Source: Sanghuangporus weigelae
Lineage: Eukaryota > Basidiomycota > Agaricomycetes > Hymenochaetales > Hymenochaetaceae
Assembly (NCBI GenBank): GCA_033182465.1
Contig: CP137324.1
Span: 2,418,001-2,482,000 of the forward strand
Direction of reading: 5' to 3'
DNA: 64,000 nt
The notes beneath the pieces are model-generated. The model did no database searches, was not told the DNA's origin, and saw only the letters and a program-made list of their open reading frames with translations. Of this stretch, positions 1-10,308 are shown one piece after another. How positions within the stretch are numbered: the first letter of the stretch is position 1; each line of letters opens with the position of its first letter. Made by a program: the position numbers and the translations under genes.

Positions 1-223
1 GATCTCGCCGATCACTAGAGTACATTACAACCTAATAAAACTTGATGCAATGGTCGATATCTCTATTCATGCTTTGCATACAGTTCATTTCAATTATCAC
101 GCATATAAAATACAACTAAATCATTTCTATTTCAGTGTGATATATTAGATACAAATTAGTGTATTACAGGTCCAGGAGAGCAGAATCGAAGTCAGTGCAA
201 TAGAAACACATTGTTAGTCAGTC

Positions 224-232
224 GAGCCAGAA

Positions 233-269
<37 letters not shown>

Positions 270-273
270 CAGA
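224..273. repeat. CCAGAG hexanucleotide microsatellite
   Basis: About seven near-perfect tandem copies of CCAGAG. They lie just downstream of the stop codon of the minus-strand DUF6698-like gene, so probably in its 3' untranslated region. Confidence 0.9.
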
Positions 274-330
274 AAGTGACCAGCTGAATTAGTGAAGCAC
301 CAGGATGAAAAGCATGTAAGCCGATAATAA

Positions 331-419
331 TCACAATTGCGAAGGGAAAGTGTTCCAACTGTACTGTGAGTCTGGTTGAGTTTGACTTGGAGCCCCAGGT
401 TTGTTAACTTCTTCAGGAT

Positions 420-451
<32 letters not shown>

Positions 452-1154
452 TCTGAGTCATTCTCATCGCACTCGTTGTCGTCATCGTCCTCGATGGAGG
501 CCAGCATGTTCGTGAAGGATGTCTCGTTGTTCTCGTCTTCCTCGTGTTCCTGAGGGTCGTCTTCTTGAGGTGGCCTGAATACTTTGCTGAGAAAGTTTGT
601 AATAAAGAATAAAAGTAATACGAAGTAATAAAATATGCCACGTACTCGTTCCACCACTGTAGCGTCTCCTTTACCCATTTCACATCCCTCTTCTTGAAAA
701 AGCCGCAAATTTCGTAATAGAAAGCCTTAGTGTTAAAGCTTTTGTCCCACTCTCCCTACAAATCGAGTGTAGAAAGATAATGACGGGTCTAAATAAACAG
801 TAGTTAGCAAGGACTATTGATACAGGATAGAAAAAACTCACCTGAATGCATGCATATGCTATCATCTCGGGGGTAACTTTGTTCTGTCCTGTGATCCTAG
901 CATTCCCAGGGCACGTCGTGCGTTTTCTGCCCGGTTGATCTTCTAAAGCGGAGCTCGGGCTCGTAAAAATCTGTTTGCAGACCTGAAAAAGAATGTTCGG
1001 TAAGCGAACACGCAGGCCAGGAACTGAGAATGGAATATGGAACTCAACTTACACGGACGGGCATATGGCCTCTTAGCAAGGTCTTCTTGGCGCTGCACGG
1101 ACGGTAGCCCTCCACGTCAAACATGAAGGCTGGCATTGACTTGTGATCAATCAC
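331..1154 (-). pseudogene. DUF6698-like gene, 3' half (after the retrotransposon insertion)
   Basis: These are the C-terminal exons of a minus-strand gene whose 5' half lies 20 kb away at 21617-22607. Exons are 1149-1053 (continuing the split exon), 982-842, 755-646 and 586-331, all with GT-AG introns and compatible phases. Joined to the 5' half, with one copy of the ATCAC duplication removed, the exon lengths sum to 1350 nt, an open frame of 449 codons plus stop. The segment contains RGNA-like (CPGNARITG), VTPEMIAYACIQ and LQWWN motifs, which I recognise as typical of the fungal DUF6698 family. The C-terminus is acidic and holds a Ser/Asn run coded by a GTTGCT-type microsatellite at about 420-455. 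Function is unknown. No frame damage other than the insertion is visible. Confidence 0.75.
1150..1154. repeat. Left target site duplication ATCAC of outer Gypsy element
   Basis: ATCAC directly precedes the LTR start TGTTAG at 1155 and recurs at 21617-21621 directly after the far LTR end CTAACA. This defines the outer insertion precisely. Confidence 0.95.
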
Positions 1155-1608
1155 TGTTAGGCGGCGAGACTAACAGACGTTGATCTCGAGGCGGCCAACA
1201 CAACAACAAACAACAGGCTAAACGCGAGTTGCCGAGCTAGACGCAAGCTATGTCGAAGTGAAGGTAAGTAGACTACTAGGATAAACAAATACAGGAGTAG
1301 GTACCTATGTCGAAGTGAAGGTAAGTAGAATAGAAAGACAAGGAGACAAAGGAGTCAATCTAGCTACTTATATACACTTTGAACATGTGAAAGGTCTACT
1401 CTAATAAGGAATCACATGATGAAGGAGTGGAGTGATTAGTGAGCGTCTTAGTCGGAAGGAACGGATTTAGTCATGGTGTATGAGTAAAGATGAATAAGCC
1501 ATGATGGAGCGAACGGGATTAGTAAAAACAGATGAGTAATGTAAAAAGAAGAATACTAAAATAAATGATGACGTAATAAAAGAAAAGGAAAATGTTCAAG
1601 TCCTAACA
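1155..1608 (-). repeat. 3' LTR of outer Gypsy element
   Basis: 454 bp, TGTTAG to CTAACA. It matches 7613-7712 plus 21263-21616. A minus-strand TATA-like TATATAAG lies at 1368-1375. Inside is an imperfect direct repeat of about 23 bp (around 1249-1272 and 1305-1328) containing ATGTCGAAGTGAAGG. Confidence 0.95.
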
Positions 1609-1624
1609 TCACCCCCCCTTCAAG
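1609..1624 (-). promoter_or_regulatory. Polypurine tract of outer Gypsy element
   Basis: On the minus strand a G-rich purine run (GAAGGGGGGGG then TGA) ends at the 3' LTR border, the expected primer site for plus-strand DNA synthesis. The last codon of pol (TGA, 1609-1611) overlaps it. Confidence 0.8.
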
Positions 1625-4600
1625 GTTGGGCGTCCCGACCAACCACAGTATCCTTCTGATGTTGTGAGTTTATACATTGCGCGAAGACTTTGACGAGGTA
1701 TTGACAACTTCCTTGGAGCACCAGGATGCTTTTGATAAAATTCTTTGACTGCTTCCTTAGCATTATCTCCAATGTCCGATTCTGGTTGCCATGTTGCTTC
1801 ATCATACCCGACCCACTTGATGAGGAATTGAAGCTTTCCTCTGTGCAGACGCGAGTCAAGTATTTCTTGTACCTCATATTCTTCTTCGTCCTCAACAATA
1901 ACAGGTGGTGGTGGCGGAGGTTTCCTTTGAGACTCGAAAGACGGTTCGACGGCTGGTTTGAGTAAGACTTCGTTGAAGACGGGGTGTACTTGTTTCCATG
2001 TGCGAGGTAGTTTGAGTCTATATGCGCTCGCACCCACCTTTTCGACGACTTCGAAAGGACCGAACCATTTATCATCCATCTTCTTTGTTGGACGTATTGT
2101 CTTTATATTTCGTCTGTCGAGGAAGACCTTATTGCCAGCTCTATATTCCACCACCTTACCTGCGTGACGATCATAGAAGCGTTTCATGTCGTCATTGGCC
2201 TTGACCAGGTTTGTTTGAGCGAGTTCGTGTATGTCCTTGACATGTTTAGCGAATTCTTCTGCCGACAGATTTGCTGAAGATGTTCCAACATTCGTGAACC
2301 CCATCGGGTGGACTCCCGTATTGACGAAGAACGGGGACAACTTTGTCGCCGAATGCTCACGATTGTTGTATGCAAACTCTGCTAGTGCTAGCCAGTCTGC
2401 CCAGTCCGTCTGTCGATGGTTGACATACAAGCGTAGGAACTGTTCAAGCTCCTGATTGACACGCTCTGTCTGTCCGTCTGTCTGAGGATGATATGCTGTC
2501 GACAGGTTGCCTTCAATGTGGAGGAGTTTATACAGCTCCCTCATCATCTTCGCATCAAACTGCACGCCTCGGTCGTGGATAATCTTTCGAGGTAGTCCAT
2601 GTAAACGAAAGATGTGGTCTCGATAGATCTTTGCCATACCCTCTGCGGTTAACTTTGTCGTCATTGGGATTGCATGGATCTGTTTGCTAAAATGGTCGAC
2701 CACTACACATATGGCGTTAAACCCATTTGACTCCGGTAGCTCTCCAATCAGGTCGACCGTGACAATCTGCCATGGCGCCTCCGGTACCTCGTTAGGGTGC
2801 AAAACCTTTGCTTTCATTACTCTGAGAGCTTTTGTCCGCTGGCAACGATCACATCCACGTACATAATTTCTGACGTTGACGTAGATGTTGGGCCACCAGA
2901 AGCTTCGGCTCACCATTGCCACCGTCTTGTTTGCTCCCGGGTGTCCTGTTAATGTCAAGTCGTGACACTCCCTCATTACGGCCTCTCTGATGCTCGTTGG
3001 TACAAAGATGTTCTTGAACTTTCTTGTCGTTGTTGCTGACAGTTTGGTTGTCACCTCCTTCTTCTACAGGCCATCTTCGAACACTAAGTTCGACGGCCTG
3101 TCCTTCTCATCCATCTCCTCCTGCGCTCTCTTGATCGCTACTACGAGCGTGTCCCTCGATGTCTCCACTGTGCCTCTGACCAACCATTCTTCCTTGATGA
3201 ATGTCACGCCCTCGTTATCATGTTCACCTTTGTCATAGTCTGCGCGGCGTGACAGAAGATTGGCTTTTCCTAACGTCTTCCCAGGTTTGTGTACCAATGA
3301 AAAGTCGAATTCAGCAAGGTCGAGCCTCCAACGTGCTTGCCGACGATTCAACTTCTGAGGAGATCTGAAGTATGTTAGGTTTGCATGGTTGGTCCAGACC
3401 TCAAATGGTGCATTGGCTCCTTGAAGGTATTGTCGCCACTCCTTGAGCGCTTGAACAATGGCGAGCATCTCCTTGTCGTAGATCTCATAATTTCGTTCGG
3501 CATCCAAAAAAGTCGACGATCGATATGCGATAACCTTCCATTTGCCATCTTGTTTCTGAAGAAGTACACCGCCTGTTGCATAGTCTGATGCGTCAGCTTC
3601 AACACGGAAGGGGTCGTCATTATTCGGGATTGCCAACACCGGGGGACTACTTAATCGATCTTTCAACTCCTCGAACGCTCGTCGTTCCTCCTCTCCCCAC
3701 TTCCATTCCACCTTACCAGTCAGTGACGTTAGCGGTTTGATGACTGAGCTATAGTCCTTGACAAAACAGCGTAACTAATTACCTAGACCAAGGAATTGCT
3801 GTAGTTCGTGAACGTTCTTCGGGACTGGCCATTCCTGGACTGCAACCGTCTTCTTTGGATCCATGTGTACTTCACCGTTACCAATGATGTGTCCGAGGTA
3901 TTTGACTGTACTAACCTCGAACTCACATTTCTGTGGCTTCAGGAAAAGTTTGTTCTGTCGGAGGATCTCAAAGACTCATCTAGTACGCTCGCGGTGTTCT
4001 TCCAATGTGTTTGAGAAGATGAGTATGTTGTCAAGGTAAATGATAACGACGCCTTCATGGATCATTTCTCGAAAGATGTCGTTCATGAATCCTTGGAAAG
4101 TCATGGGTGCATTACATAGTCCAAAGAACATTACCGTTGGTTCGAATAGTCCCAGGTTTGTTCTGAAAGCCGCCTTCCACTCGTCGCCTTCGCGGATCCA
4201 GATGTTGTAATATCCCCAGCAGATGTCGAGCTTGGTAATGTACTTAGTGTCCTTGACTTTATCGATGAGCTCGTTGATCAAGGGTAAGGGGTACTTATTC
4301 TTGACTGTTCCTTCATTGAGCTTTCGATAGTCTTGGATTGCTCGTAAGCTCCCATCTTCCTTCTTGATAAAGAAGAATGGCGACGCCATTGGAGATTTCG
4401 ATTGTCTGATTCGTCCCGATGCAAGGTTTTCTTCAATGAATGCCTTCATCGCCTCTTGTTCCTTTGGCAACAATGGATATACCTTACAATCGCTTGGCTT
4501 GAAATCCGGTTTCAGGTCTATAGTGTGGTCCCACGTCCGCTGAGCTGGTAACTGCTCGAACGATTCTTCGCTAAAGACATCCGCATACTCCTCTAAGTAA

Positions 4601-5540
4601 GGCGGCCACTTCGCCGCTTCTTCCATTCTCACATTCCTCACGTACCCGTCATCCACCTCTTCTTTTGATAATGAGGACTCACATTCGTCAGGGCAGTGAG
4701 TGAAATTGATCTTGCCGATCTTCCAGTCAATCTCGGGATTATGTCTCTGTAACCAATCATGACCAAGGAAGATGTTGCTTGATGCCAGTGACGTCACAGC
4801 TAGACGAATCTCCTCTTCGTGCTTCCCAAAAATCATGCGTACGACCACATATTCCGTAATTAGTTCGCCTTCGTTGCTTGTACCGTCTGCATTGAAGACT
4901 GGTCTTGGGCGTATGTACTTCTGAGTTTGGAAACCATACCGCTTGACGAACCCTTCGTCGATGCAGGAGCCTGTACACCCTGAGTCAATGAGGGCATGGG
5001 CATCGATGAGATTTTCTTCCTCTAAAAGAGGGTTTGAAATATCAACCTCATCGTCATTTGCTACCTTTGGGTGTACGATGCTAACGAAGGCATTGAGTTC
5101 CTTTCCACCGCTTCGTCTGATGAACTGCCCCGAAGTCACATCTTCTATACCCTCGCGCCATATCTCAGCCACGCGTCTGCCAATAACATCCCACACCGCC
5201 TCAGTAACGTTCGCCTAGGCAACAACGTTCTCACGGTAAGGTTCTTCCGTCACAACCTCATTTTTTATAGCGGTTTGAATCCGCTCATCCGCTCTTAACA
5301 CGTTTGAGTCGCCTCCTTGTGCACTCATCTTTCTGATGAATAAGTCATTATAGACGTCGAAGTCATCGTCGTCTTCTAACTCCTCTAAGTTTACGTCGGA
5401 CAGGATCTTTCAAAGGTTAAAACCACCTGGTATTCTTGCGTCTAGATAATGTACATCGGGGCGATTATATTTTAGCGAACGCGACGAGAAGAGTCCTTTA
5501 GCCGTGTGACCAGTTGTTCTGACATTTACGCCTGGTCGTC
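1609..5540 (-). pseudogene. pol of outer Gypsy element (PR-RT-RNaseH-IN-chromodomain), five in-frame stops
   Basis: One minus-strand frame encodes a Ty3/Gypsy polyprotein. The protease motif DSGCTGS is near 4985 and the RT motif YLDNILIF near 4040. RNase H (VEADASDYATGG, ANLTYF) spans about 3640-3360. Integrase has the HHCC zinc domain near 2960-2840 and a DDE core with DLIGELP, HDRGVQFD and HPQTDGQTERVN. A chromodomain (FLIKWVGYDEATWQPE) follows near 1790. The frame is broken by TGA 5410-5412, TAG 5215-5217, TGA 3976-3978, TAG 3775-3777 and TAG 3064-3066, all explicable by C-to-T or G-to-A change. Sequence between the stops still reads as well-conserved protein, so decay is by point mutation rather than by indels. 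Confidence 0.9.
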
Positions 5541-5699
5541 CTGAAAACCCTCACCATCGACCATCTCTTCCAGCTCAGCTGGTACTGCTCACACGTCGAC
5601 ATTATCGAAGTCTGATTCCTTCACATTGCCGAGCTCTTTGAGGAGTGCCAGTCTGTCTTCTGGTTCGAAGGCAGCAATGATGGACCTGATTGCCTCATG

Positions 5700-7206
5700 A
5701 CCGCGGGGGCAATCCCTTATGAAGTGGCCAGTTTGGCCACACTTGTAGCATGCGCATCGAGCTCACGCTTGGTTCATGGCAACGTCCATTGGCTGACCCA
5801 TTCCGCCGTATGTTACTTCTGTCGCATCTCGTCGATCTGCTTGATGGAAGGGTTGGGGATTTGGAACGTAGGGTCTTGCGAACTGTTGTGGAATTGGACG
5901 TCGTGGTTGTGGTACGGGAGGTGCTTTCTGCATTGTCTGAATCGGATTCCGTCGTCGTCATTCAGCAAACAAGTCTCTAATCTGTCGTTCCGTTTGATCG
6001 ACCTTGATCGCCCTTGCTCTCCAGTCTGCATACTTTGTTGGTTCCGGTTCCGTTTGCATAACGCCTTCGACTACCCTTGGGTTCATGGCCTTCCTGAGAC
6101 GACTGATTAACCAGCTATCATGGGCCTCTAGGGTCAGGCCTGCGTGTGTCCGATAGATGTCGAACTCGTTGAAGAACTTGTCAGTGTCATCGTCGCCTTG
6201 GTACAGCTCTTTGATCTTTTGGAAGGCTTTGTGATGACGGCTGGGGTCTGCAAATGACAGGTCAAGGTGTTTCAAGAAATCTACCTATGACTCCATGATC
6301 TGTAGATTTCCGTCAACCTTGGGTGTTACCTCGAAGTAACTTTCCCTCCATGTCACTGCCTTGCCACCCTTTAGGTATGAGAGGGTGAAGATGATCCTGT
6401 CGCTGTCTGTTTTGAACTTCGATGGATATGACTGGATGTATAATTGGACTTCCGTTTTGAAGTCGGGATAGTCCTTTCCTCCGCTATACTCTCGTGGCTT
6501 GGCTGTTCCGATCTTTTCTGACGGCTTTGACGTACTTCCGCTTCCTACTCCCTGCGTTTGGAGTGCGAGGGCAATCGCGACACCTAAATCTTTCATCTGC
6601 TCTGGGCTTAACGACATCTCCTTCTTTTCTTCCTGCTTGGGTGTCGTACTCCTGCTGATGATTGGTGGTTCCGGGTCTCTTAGTGTCGTAAACGATGTTG
6701 ACGGTTGGAGCGGGGGTGCTGGCGTAACAACTTCGGGTTTAGGAGCGATAGGTGGAGGTGCCTTTGATGTTGATGCTTCTGTTGTTGTTGAGCGTGCAGG
6801 TTGCATGAATAACCCAGTGTTTGCTCCGGGGTTTGGTGACCAGGGAAACCAAACACCTTGTGAATCCTGTGATTTCCAAAACTTCCGTGCATCGTCCCAC
6901 TCGAGGTTGTAGAGGGTGTTGTGTAGCTTTCCTTGGTAGCAGTGTCCTGTTGCGCTCCAACGGACTTGTGGGAGGGCGAGTCATTGCTCGTCAGTTAGAT
7001 CCACCTTGATAGCGAGGGGGCGGGACAGGGATCGGTGTGTTTGAACGGGCCCGACCTCGGATGTTCGGCTCGTCTTGGAAGTTGAGGACTAAACGACAAG
7101 CCTCTAGGTGAATGACGAAGGAGATATTCGTCGATGATTGAACTCTTCGTGTTACCCACGTGAACCTCAACTGATTCCCCCACCAGATGCTAATACGGAG
7201 TGCCAC
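5700..7206 (-). pseudogene. gag of outer Gypsy element, degenerate
   Basis: The Gag-like polypeptide is best preserved from 6806 down to 5958. It has a Pro/Thr-rich segment, a conserved capsid-like part (REYSGGKDYPDFKTEVQLYI) and a helical part ending near 5960. An in-frame TAG at 6285-6287 cuts it. A retroviral zinc knuckle, CYKCGQTGHFIRDC, lies in another minus-strand frame near 5755-5710, so a frameshift separates it from the capsid part. Protein-like sequence in two frames continues upstream to about 7200, implying a longer original N-terminus with another frameshift. The 7207-7612 stretch is the leader of the element and shows no gene. Confidence 0.75.
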
Positions 7207-7612
7207 GGTGACTAGTCTTCTTCGATCTTAACCTCGGCCTCTTCAACCTTTAGTTCTGGTTGGATGGGAGGTAGGTAGTGAGAGATAGCAATGGGGATAC
7301 CAGCTGCGCAGATGATGTCGTTAGGATCGACTCGTTCTAAGACTTCGTCCCAGGGGATGATGTAACAAATGGGTTTCTGATAGGGTTGTCAATGAGGTTG
7401 GCGTTGGTAACGAGTCTGATAACGAGTGGGTGCTAGGGTGATTACTGGTTATTGGAATATCAAAACACGTCGGTGTTAAACACCAACGGGCTAGATAGGG
7501 GTTGCTCGGATGAATCTGGGATGGGCGCGATACGATGATCGTCGATGTAACTCCTTGCGTGGAGTAGCAATAGCGAGTGTTTCCACAGGCTAGAGGGTAG
7601 GTCTTTCTATTA

Positions 7613-7712
7613 TGTTAGGCGGCGAGACTAACAGACGTCGATCTCGAGGCAGCCAACACAACAACAAACAACAGGCTAAACGCAAGTTGCCGAGCTAGAT
7701 GCAAGCTATGTC
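7613..7712 (-). repeat. 5' LTR of outer Gypsy element, first fragment
   Basis: These 100 bp match 1155-1254. They end with ATGTC, the target duplication of the inner element. The remaining 354 bp lie at 21263-21616. Confidence 0.95.
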
Positions 7713-7772
7713 TGTTACGAAAATTGTGGTTATCTAATACGGCGTGGGCTAAATTTTACACACCGAGTTGCG

Positions 7773-8648
7773 ATGCCAAATCAAGACTATTTCGAAAGGC
7801 TACTACGGCAGAACAGTGGTGGCGACTCAAGAGTAGCAAACCACGGATCGTCTGGAGAAGACACGGAGGACTCTGATGGTTTGCAATTAGGACTAACTAA
7901 TATGCACATTGGACATACTCCACCGCCGGAACGCAGTCTGGCGGCGATGGAAGAAAGAAATGTCGCAAGGTATACGGAACTCCTGCAACGAAGACATTAT
8001 CGGCGTGGTGCAACTAGAAGATTTGTACATGAGAGCTTGGTGTGCGCCAATTGTTACTTGGCCTACCAACGAAGCTGGGTACTTGCGGAATGGCTCATGA
8101 AGAACTTCACGGAACGGTTAGTGTCAAGGGAAGCAGCCGATGTCAAGATTCGGCATAAGCCCGGACCCTCGGAACGAACAGAAGACCAACCATTACCGAA
8201 CCACGGAATGAGTGCATACGACCATGAGGTATCCATATGGCTTAGCGATAGGGATGTCTATGCATTAAAGGTCGGCGTGCGAGCTTGGATCAATCAGCAT
8301 CGGCACCAGACCTTGTGCAGTCACACGGCAGTGGAAGTAGATTGGCCAGTTTACAAGCGGCCACCTTCGGACATTGAACATCTTACGGAAGAAGCGATAG
8401 AACGCTTGATGCAGGCTTGGCGAGCGTCAGAGCCAGGGGTAATTACAGTTGATGAGTGGAATGGCCGCGAGCACTTTGGACAGAGGCTACGGCTAACCAC
8501 GGGCCCAGGACTACAACTATCGGACATCGAAGTCGCGGCGAGGCACAGAAGGAGTGTAGCGGAGTACACTCATGCGCCGGGAGAAGATCGGCAAGCTCTG
8601 CCGATCTCTAACCCTGATATCACTATCTCCCCCATGATCGAGGATTAA
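7773..8648 (+). CDS. U3-encoded ORF of inner Gypsy element, unknown function (5' LTR copy)
   Basis: An ATG-to-TAA ORF of 291 codons lies wholly inside the LTR, starting 60 bp after the LTR edge and ending upstream of the CCAAT and TATA-like boxes, so it sits in U3. The product is hydrophilic. An acidic Ser/Glu/Asp patch (residues about 27-34) is followed by an Arg-rich region, a CANC pair near residue 92 and a His/Cys cluster (HRHQTLCSH) near residue 175. I see no signal peptide or membrane segment and do not recognise the family. Because transcription should start after the TATA box, this copy is probably outside the element's own RNA. The 3' LTR copy is the one likely to be transcribed with pol. 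Confidence 0.55.
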   Translation: MPNQDYFERLLRQNSGGDSRVANHGSSGEDTEDSDGLQLGLTNMHIGHTPPPERSLAAMEERNVARYTELLQRRHYRRGATRRFVHESLVCANCYLAYQRSWVLAEWLMKNFTERLVSREAADVKIRHKPGPSERTEDQPLPNHGMSAYDHEVSIWLSDRDVYALKVGVRAWINQHRHQTLCSHTAVEVDWPVYKRPPSDIEHLTEEAIERLMQAWRASEPGVITVDEWNGREHFGQRLRLTTGPGLQLSDIEVAARHRRSVAEYTHAPGEDRQALPISNPDITISPMIED

Positions 8649-8942
8649 GCGGCAGAAGCTCGGCCCGGGAACGGAGCGCCAGAGAAGCGATAGCTTGGCA
8701 ACTATCATGGGAACCCGTCTGGGAACGGAGAAGGATCGCGGGGTAAAGATAAGGAGAGATTAACATGTGATAACGATTGCAGATCGGAGGAAGCACGGAA
8801 GAAGCTTCTCGAAGCATCGGGGTAGTAGGATTCAAACAAACCCTCCTAATATGGTAGAAGTATTGTGATTCAACACTAGAGGAAAGTATCGGTGTTGGCA
8901 CCAGAGTAGAGTACTGGTGTCAGAGAAAACATATTGTCTAGA

Positions 8943-9008
8943 CCAATAGCAAGGCTGTAGTCGGTAGTAATAGGTAGTCGGTACTATTTAGTAAATAGGT
9001 TATTTAAG
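8943..9008 (+). promoter_or_regulatory. LTR promoter: CCAAT and TATA-like boxes
   Basis: CCAAT at 8943-8947 and TATTTAAG at 9001-9008, about 54 bp apart, precede the element leader. The same pair is in the 3' LTR at 20949-20953 and 21007-21014. The spacing fits an RNA polymerase II promoter and would put the U3/R border near 9030. Confidence 0.6.
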
Positions 9009-9381
9009 GGCCAGCTGAGCGGGGCATTGTCCCTCAGCAAAATTATTTTATACTCTCAATCGAAAACTGTACCCTTTGATTGAAACCCTGTTCCACTACT
9101 GAGGTCAAGCTTGAGCCTATCGCTCGCTTCTAAAGTAGTACATCTATAACCTTCGTTCCGTCTCCAATCAATTATCATCAGAAGGAATAAGCAGGGACTT
9201 GTTCCGGTACGCTTAGACTTGCCACCTCGTCTAAAAACACTGGTCCTAACATTATAATTTTGCTCCAATCTTGGGGTAACCAATCTTGCTGTTTCGTAGT
9301 GCAAATACCCACTAACGATCAGTAAGTATTGCTCTGCCTCAGGAGGGTTCTCTTCTTGTGCCTGTGACACATTGAGACTGA

Positions 9382-10308
9382 CACACGCCAGCGTGGCGAC
9401 AACAGCTCAAGCAGGCTTATCAAGTACACAAGGGATTCGTTCAAGCCCTTCGAAGCTTCGAAGAAGAGTTAACTGTCGCCTTTCGCACGCTTAACTTCTA
9501 TCGAGGTAAGAAGGATTTAACAACCCCTATACCAGAACCCTACAGGTCGGTTATACTATCCGCCCTGGAGCTTCAATTCGCCGCCGCCCAACAAGAAGGG
9601 GTTGGGAGAAGATTCCTGTGTCAGCAGGTAGACAAACTGCTAGACGGCAGTAAAGTCAATTGGGAAGTACTGCGAGGACAAACACCTGAAGAAAAGGAAT
9701 TGTACGCTCTCACCCAACAATATAAAGCTTTCGAATACACCCTCTTGGAACACGGACACTTCCTACACCAAGTACTAGCACTGGTCTACCGAGGCAACTA
9801 CTCATTCGCGAAACAACTATGTCACCGATGGAACTGTGGCAAGCTTGTTGGACTAGTTTCTGGATTGCATCAAGCGTCCTCTGGTTTTCTTCCCTGGTAT
9901 ACGTCCTTACTCAACAATGCGGAGGTAGAGGAGGCGTACTTCACGGCCTTGCAACGGTACGGGTCTGGCTGGAACGGGAAATCATCCAAGGAATGTCCTC
10001 ACTCCGTCAAACCGGTCGGAGAGTTTTACTCTACGCTCAACGACTGGCGATACCTCAGCACGGAGCTGGAGAACACCTGGAATCCGTTTTGGACCGCATC
10101 CGAGAACGACTCGACGGTCTACATGGACGCCTGGATCGAATGGTCGGCACTAACGGGAATGCTGACGAAGCTCTCGCCCGACTACGGAATTCCATCATCA
10201 GCCTCGATCTCCGACTTACAAGCCTTGATCGGTCCATGCGAACTCTCACCGCTACTGTCTCTCGACTCTATGACATGGGTTCAGAATTTTCCGAACACAT
10301 CACAGTAG
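9382..10308 (+). CDS. Pre-gag ORF 1 of inner Gypsy element, unknown function
   Basis: A frame open from just after a stop at 9379 to TAG at 10308, about 308 codons, with no ATG before about 10110. If translated it needs a spliced upstream start, a non-ATG start or readthrough. Composition up to about 9840 is protein-like and Gln/Leu/Phe-rich (ELTVAFRTLNFYRGKK, ALVYRGNYSFAKQL). The last 490 bp overlap pre-gag ORF 2 in another frame. I do not recognise it. It may be the upstream part of one protein that continues in the ORF 2 frame through an intron or a frameshift, or it may be non-coding after 9840. Confidence 0.35.
   Translation, partial: HTPAWRQQLKQAYQVHKGFVQALRSFEEELTVAFRTLNFYRGKKDLTTPIPEPYRSVILSALELQFAAAQQEGVGRRFLCQQVDKLLDGSKVNWEVLRGQTPEEKELYALTQQYKAFEYTLLEHGHFLHQVLALVYRGNYSFAKQLCHRWNCGKLVGLVSGLHQASSGFLPWYTSLLNNAEVEEAYFTALQRYGSGWNGKSSKECPHSVKPVGEFYSTLNDWRYLSTELENTWNPFWTASENDSTVYMDAWIEWSALTGMLTKLSPDYGIPSSASISDLQALIGPCELSPLLSLDSMTWVQNFPNTSQ

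Larger units (their letters stand above)
7713..9251 (+). repeat. 5' LTR of inner Gypsy element
   Basis: 1539 bp, TGTTACG to CCTAACA, with an identical-length partner at 19719-21257. It carries a 291-codon ORF (7773-8648), a CCAAT box and a TATA-like box near 9000. I saw no tRNA-complementary primer site directly after 9251. Confidence 0.97.

Noticed and set aside
8623-8901. Antisense ORFs in both LTRs and along gag/pol (for example minus-strand frames in 14293-15172)
   Set aside because: They overlap well-supported plus-strand coding or LTR sequence, show no domain, and are explained as shadows of GC-skewed codons.
9252-9290. tRNA primer binding site after the inner element's 5' LTR
   Set aside because: The first bases after the LTR do not match the usual TGGT-type complement of a tRNA 3' end. 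A self-primed mechanism is possible but unsupported.
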